Made by a program: the position numbers and the translations under genes. Below are positions 61,593 through 64,000 of a stretch of 64,000 nt of DNA, one piece after another. Under the pieces are notes generated by a model. That model searched no databases and was not told the DNA's origin. It saw nothing but the letters and a program-made list of their open reading frames with translations. Position 1 is the first letter of the stretch, and every line of letters starts with the position of its first letter. Origin of the DNA: SZUA-100 sp965248135 (GTDB lineage: Bacteria; Pseudomonadota; Alphaproteobacteria; Rhizobiales; Rhizobiaceae); assembly GCA_965248135.1 (NCBI GenBank), contig CBDFIN010000012.1, positions 1,302,001 through 1,366,000 of the forward strand, written 5' to 3'.

Positions 61593-61952
61593 TCAGGCCG
61601 CTTTTGAAGGTGGCAGGATGGGAAATTTTCCCTTACCCGTGGTCTGTGGCTGGGTGTTTTCAGCATCAAGCTTTTCCGCTTCGAACCGCCATTTGGCCGC
61701 CTCCCGGCGTCTATTTCGCGCCAGCTTGCGGTGTTTTCCTTGCGTAAACCAGGTGCCGATGCCACCGCAGACCAGTCCAGCCGCCAGGGCTGCAAAAATA
61801 ATCGTAAACAACGGTAGTTGGACCGAAATTGCCGGATCAGCGGCATTTAGCGGGTCCAGCGACAATTTTACGAAATGCCGGTTTGCCACCGAAAACGCGA
61901 TCAGCACGATCGCCACTGGCACAAGAATAATCAAATACAGATATTTTCTCAA
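61593..61952 (-). CDS. LapA-domain (DUF1049) membrane protein
   Basis: 119 residues. Two membrane segments (LIILVPVAIVLIAFSVANRHFVKLSLDP and LPLFTIIFAALAAGLVCGGIGTWF), with the LapA pattern, then a charged helical cytoplasmic tail. In Proteobacteria lapA often follows ihfB, as here. It is convergent with the aminotransferase gene. A palindromic-repeat remnant lies between it and ihfB. Confidence 0.85.
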   Translation of the reverse strand: MRKYLYLIILVPVAIVLIAFSVANRHFVKLSLDPLNAADPAISVQLPLFTIIFAALAAGLVCGGIGTWFTQGKHRKLARNRRREAAKWRFEAEKLDAENTQPQTTGKGKFPILPPSKAA

Positions 61953-62027
61953 TTTGATTCACCTTCTCAACGGCCCGTCATCGCTATTGCATCACCAGCA
62001 GTGCAACAACCCCGGCGCCAGTGGTTC

Positions 62028-62085
62028 TTTTGCTTCCAATATTTGCAAATAAAGGCGCTGCAAGTGCTGGAACCGAGCCACCAGT
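62028..62085. repeat. CTAGTGG palindromic repeat, degraded copy
   Basis: Reads CCAGTGGTTCTTTTGCTTCC, then ATTTGCAAATA, and returns as GCTGGAACCGAGCCACCAGT. It corresponds to the second hairpin of the full copies with mutated arms, and lies between ihfB and lapA. Confidence 0.6.
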
Positions 62086-62113
62086 ACCGATATAGACGAT
62101 GTTTAAAGCCGTT

Positions 62114-62395
62114 TCAATCGGCGTTTAGCCGAAGCCGCAATTCCTTACCGGTCTTGAAAAACGGCACCCATTTTTCTTCCACCTGTACTTTATCACCGGT
62201 GCGTGGATTGCGTCCAATCCGTGCGGGGCGGTATTTAACCGAAAACGCGCCAAATCCCCGAAGCTCGACTCGATTTCCCTCGGCGAGCGCATTGGTGATC
62301 TCATCAAGGATTGAATTGACAATATTCTCCACGTCTCGCTGGTAAAGGTGTGGGTTTTTGTCGGCAATTTTTTGCACAAATTCTGATTTGATCAA
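62114..62395 (-). CDS. ihfB: Integration host factor subunit beta
   Basis: 93 residues from TTG 62395, preceded by AAGGAAGGGG; a longer frame beginning at 62440 would overlap sppA and lacks the usual start. The HU/IHF fold is intact: IKSEFVQKIADKNPHL, the arm motif GFGAFSVKYRPARIGRNPRTGDKV and PFFKTGKELRLRLN. IHF bends DNA in recombination and transcription. The TTG overlaps the TGA of sppA (TTGA), so the two genes are translationally coupled. Confidence 0.92.
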   Translation of the reverse strand: MIKSEFVQKIADKNPHLYQRDVENIVNSILDEITNALAEGNRVELRGFGAFSVKYRPARIGRNPRTGDKVQVEEKWVPFFKTGKELRLRLNAD

Positions 62396-63399
62396 TGGAT
62401 TTCCCCTTCCTTGATCGCGCCTGGTACCGAAGCGTGCCAAACGGAAAGCAAACCGTCAAGGTATATGCGTTCCCTAACTAATTTTTGTAGCTGCATGATT
62501 TGTGTTACTAACGGCCCAGTATTGTCGGTTGTTCCCATCATCGATGAGACAATTGAACTGATCGACAGAAAATCTAGGGCATCTTCTTTAGGTTTCCAGG
62601 TAATGGTTTTCAGTGACAACTCTAGTCCCTTTTCTTCAACCAGCCAATCGCGAGCAATATTTTCTCCGCCTATTCCATCAACCAGCTTGTTTTTCCGTCC
62701 CTGCGCGCCGGAAAACACCCTTCCGGTGGCGACAAAATCGATTTCTTCATCACTCAGACTGCGGCGCTCCTGAACCAGCTTGCGAAACCAGCCATAACTG
62801 TCCGCGATCAACTCCCGCAATATCACCTTTGTCTCTTCTGCCGCAGGGTGAAATGGTGATGGCTCGGCCTTTAAAGGAGACGACTTGACCTCTTCCACCT
62901 TAACCCCAATGGTATCCAGCAATTTTGATGCATCGGGGTATTGAAACAACACGCCGATCGACCCTACTATTGATGAGCGGCGGGCAACAATGTGGTCTGT
63001 CGCCGAGGCGATCATATAGCCTGCCGAGGCTGCAATTCCTCCGACCGAGGATGCGGTAGGCTTTTTTTCCGCAAGCGAACGGATGGCGTCAAAAATCGCC
63101 TCGCCACCGACTGTGGTTCCACCGGGCGAGTCTATCTTGACAATAACACCCTTGACTTTCTTGTTCTTCCTCAATTTTTCGATCAGATCGATCATTTTTT
63201 GATCTTCAGTAATAATCCCGCTGATCGAAATGCGGGCGATATGTGGCCTGGATTTACTGGAAACGGACGAGCCAATGCCGCTGGCAATACCCGCGGTGAC
63301 GATGCAGGCAACCAAAAAAAGCAAAGCGACAATACGCCAGAAGGTCAGTCGGCGCCGAAGCTTTCTGCGGTCAATGATTTCATCTACTGTCAGGGACAT
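62392..63399 (-). CDS. sppA: Signal peptide peptidase SppA, short form
   Basis: 335 residues with an N-terminal membrane anchor (FWRIVALLFLVACIVTAGIASG). The S49 peptidase domain has IDSPGGTTVGGE, the nucleophilic Ser in GGIAASAGYMIASAT, and the probable general-base Lys in KSSPLKAEPSPF, the arrangement of short-form SppA. It degrades released signal peptides in the membrane. Its stop overlaps the start of ihfB. Confidence 0.93.
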   Translation of the reverse strand: MSLTVDEIIDRRKLRRRLTFWRIVALLFLVACIVTAGIASGIGSSVSSKSRPHIARISISGIITEDQKMIDLIEKLRKNKKVKGVIVKIDSPGGTTVGGEAIFDAIRSLAEKKPTASSVGGIAASAGYMIASATDHIVARRSSIVGSIGVLFQYPDASKLLDTIGVKVEEVKSSPLKAEPSPFHPAAEETKVILRELIADSYGWFRKLVQERRSLSDEEIDFVATGRVFSGAQGRKNKLVDGIGGENIARDWLVEEKGLELSLKTITWKPKEDALDFLSISSIVSSMMGTTDNTGPLVTQIMQLQKLVRERIYLDGLLSVWHASVPGAIKEGEIH

Positions 63400-63502
63400 T
63401 TGCGAGTTTCAGCCTATCGATCTGTTGATGCCGGTTTAAATCATGTCGCCGATACAAGCAACAAGCGAACAACAACAATGCGCAATGATAAAAGGGCCGG
63501 GA

Positions 63503-63529
63503 CAAAAGGGCCGGGGTTTTACCCGGCCC
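63503..63529 (-). terminator. Terminator of rpsA
   Basis: On the minus strand, GGGCCGGGT and CCCCGGCCC form a stem around AAAA-type loop bases, followed by TTTT (63504-63507). It lies 33 bases after the rpsA stop, upstream of sppA. Confidence 0.85.
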
Positions 63530-63561
63530 TTGATTCAGGTTCGATCGAAGGAATGGCTCGA

Positions 63562-64000
63562 TCAGTCCTTGTCGTCCTGTTTTTTCAATGCCGCGCCCAG
63601 AATATCTCCAAGCGAAGCGCCGGAATCGGAGGAACCATACTGCTTGACGGCCTCTTTTTCCTCGGCAATTTCCAGTGCCTTGATAGACAAGCCGATTTTG
63701 CGGTTCTTTTTATCGAACATGGTAACCCGGGCATCCAGTTTCTGCCCCATCGAAAAACGCTCGGGGCGCTGTTCGTCGCGGTCACGCGAAAGATCGAAGC
63801 GTTTGATGAATGCGGTCAGTTCGGTATCAGCTATCTGAACCTCAAGACCACCATCATTGACCGCCAGAACTTCACAGGTGACAATGGAGTTCTTGCGGAT
63901 GCCGCCGGCATCTGAGCGGGCGTCCATCGGATCGCCACCAAGCTGCTTGATACCAAGCGAAATTCGCTCCTTGTCGGTATCGACGTCCAAGACCACCGCG
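63562..64000 (-). CDS. rpsA: 30S ribosomal protein S1, 3' end (partial)
   Basis: The frame runs off the right edge of the window. About 145 visible residues contain the end of one S1 domain (DTDKERISLGIKQL) and a complete final S1 repeat (VTCEVLAVNDGGLEVQI, IKRFDLSRDRDEQRPERF, VTMFDKKNRKIGLSIKALE), then the typical acidic-basic tail. S1 binds mRNA on the 30S subunit. The order rpsA-sppA-ihfB-lapA fits Alphaproteobacteria, with sppA inserted between rpsA and ihfB. Confidence 0.95.
   Translation of the reverse strand, partial: AVVLDVDTDKERISLGIKQLGGDPMDARSDAGGIRKNSIVTCEVLAVNDGGLEVQIADTELTAFIKRFDLSRDRDEQRPERFSMGQKLDARVTMFDKKNRKIGLSIKALEIAEEKEAVKQYGSSDSGASLGDILGAALKKQDDKD

Noticed and set aside
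1..64000. CRISPR arrays, rRNA genes and riboswitches
   Set aside because: No regularly spaced repeats, rRNA-like sequence or recognisable riboswitch aptamer was seen on reading the window.

Overview
The window is about 64 kb of chromosome from an alphaproteobacterium, most likely a Hyphomicrobiales (Rhizobiales) member. The evidence is the cell-cycle regulator CtrA beside a FliJ-like gene, a RIME-like double palindrome after the diguanylate cyclase, the small SRP RNA next to dnaX-ybaB, the rpsA-sppA-ihfB-lapA order, and a CrbS/CrbR-type pair. No rRNA and no CRISPR array were found. One tRNA (Ser-GGA) and one SRP RNA are present.

Layout. 1-3260: end of a synthase-dependent polysaccharide-type cluster (glycosyltransferase C-terminus, a membrane adaptor with a degenerate receiver domain, a TolC-like lipoprotein). 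3365-7022: two orphan c-type cytochromes, a secreted protein and a GGDEF protein. 7391-11977: housekeeping block (ybaK, ybaB, dnaX, SRP RNA, HIT, nudC, tRNA-Ser). 12000-16254: accessory remnant beside tRNA-Ser, with a deleted tyrosine recombinase, a broken serine recombinase, small ORFans and a TacA/TacT-type toxin-antitoxin pair. 16289-19225: an idonate dehydrogenase-like gene with altered key residues, a 2-hydroxyacid dehydrogenase and a decayed ISNCY-type transposase. 19297-34009: Crp-like regulator, CYTH protein, Ada-like protein, endonuclease III, EI24 protein, adenosine kinase-like protein, CrbSR with a second SSS-type transporter, MscL, an aminotransferase and an AbrB-family protein. 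34432-39561: type I secretion ABC and HlyD pair plus a cyclase/TPR protein. 40147-45641: box operon for aerobic benzoyl-CoA epoxidation (boxC-boxB-boxA-boxR). 45866-49171: receiver protein, ctrA, fliJ-like, pqiA-like and a short FlbD-like regulator. 49324-53415: an operon of a TPP enzyme, a 3-sulfinopropanoyl-CoA desulfinase and a CaiB-type CoA-transferase. 53497-54700: a complete IS30-family element. 54748-61577: LysR, TAXI-TRAP transporter, universal stress protein and class III aminotransferase. 61593-64000: lapA, ihfB, sppA and the 3' end of rpsA.

Two catabolic themes stand out. The box operon ends in its own regulator gene and has a perfect 13-bp inverted repeat upstream of boxC. The desulfinase operon has the signature of 3-sulfinopropionate breakdown (CoA transfer, then release of sulfite and propionyl-CoA), with a TPP-dependent enzyme of unknown substrate as third member and a TAXI-TRAP importer nearby beyond an IS30 insertion.

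A palindromic repeat bounded by CTAGTGG/CCACTAG recurs four times: two 169-bp copies (7226-7394 and 42301-42469), one single-hairpin copy (16183-16254) and one degraded copy (62028-62085). One copy supplies the stop codon of ybaK and another sits inside the box operon. Functions are assigned by reading motifs and family features; no database search was possible.
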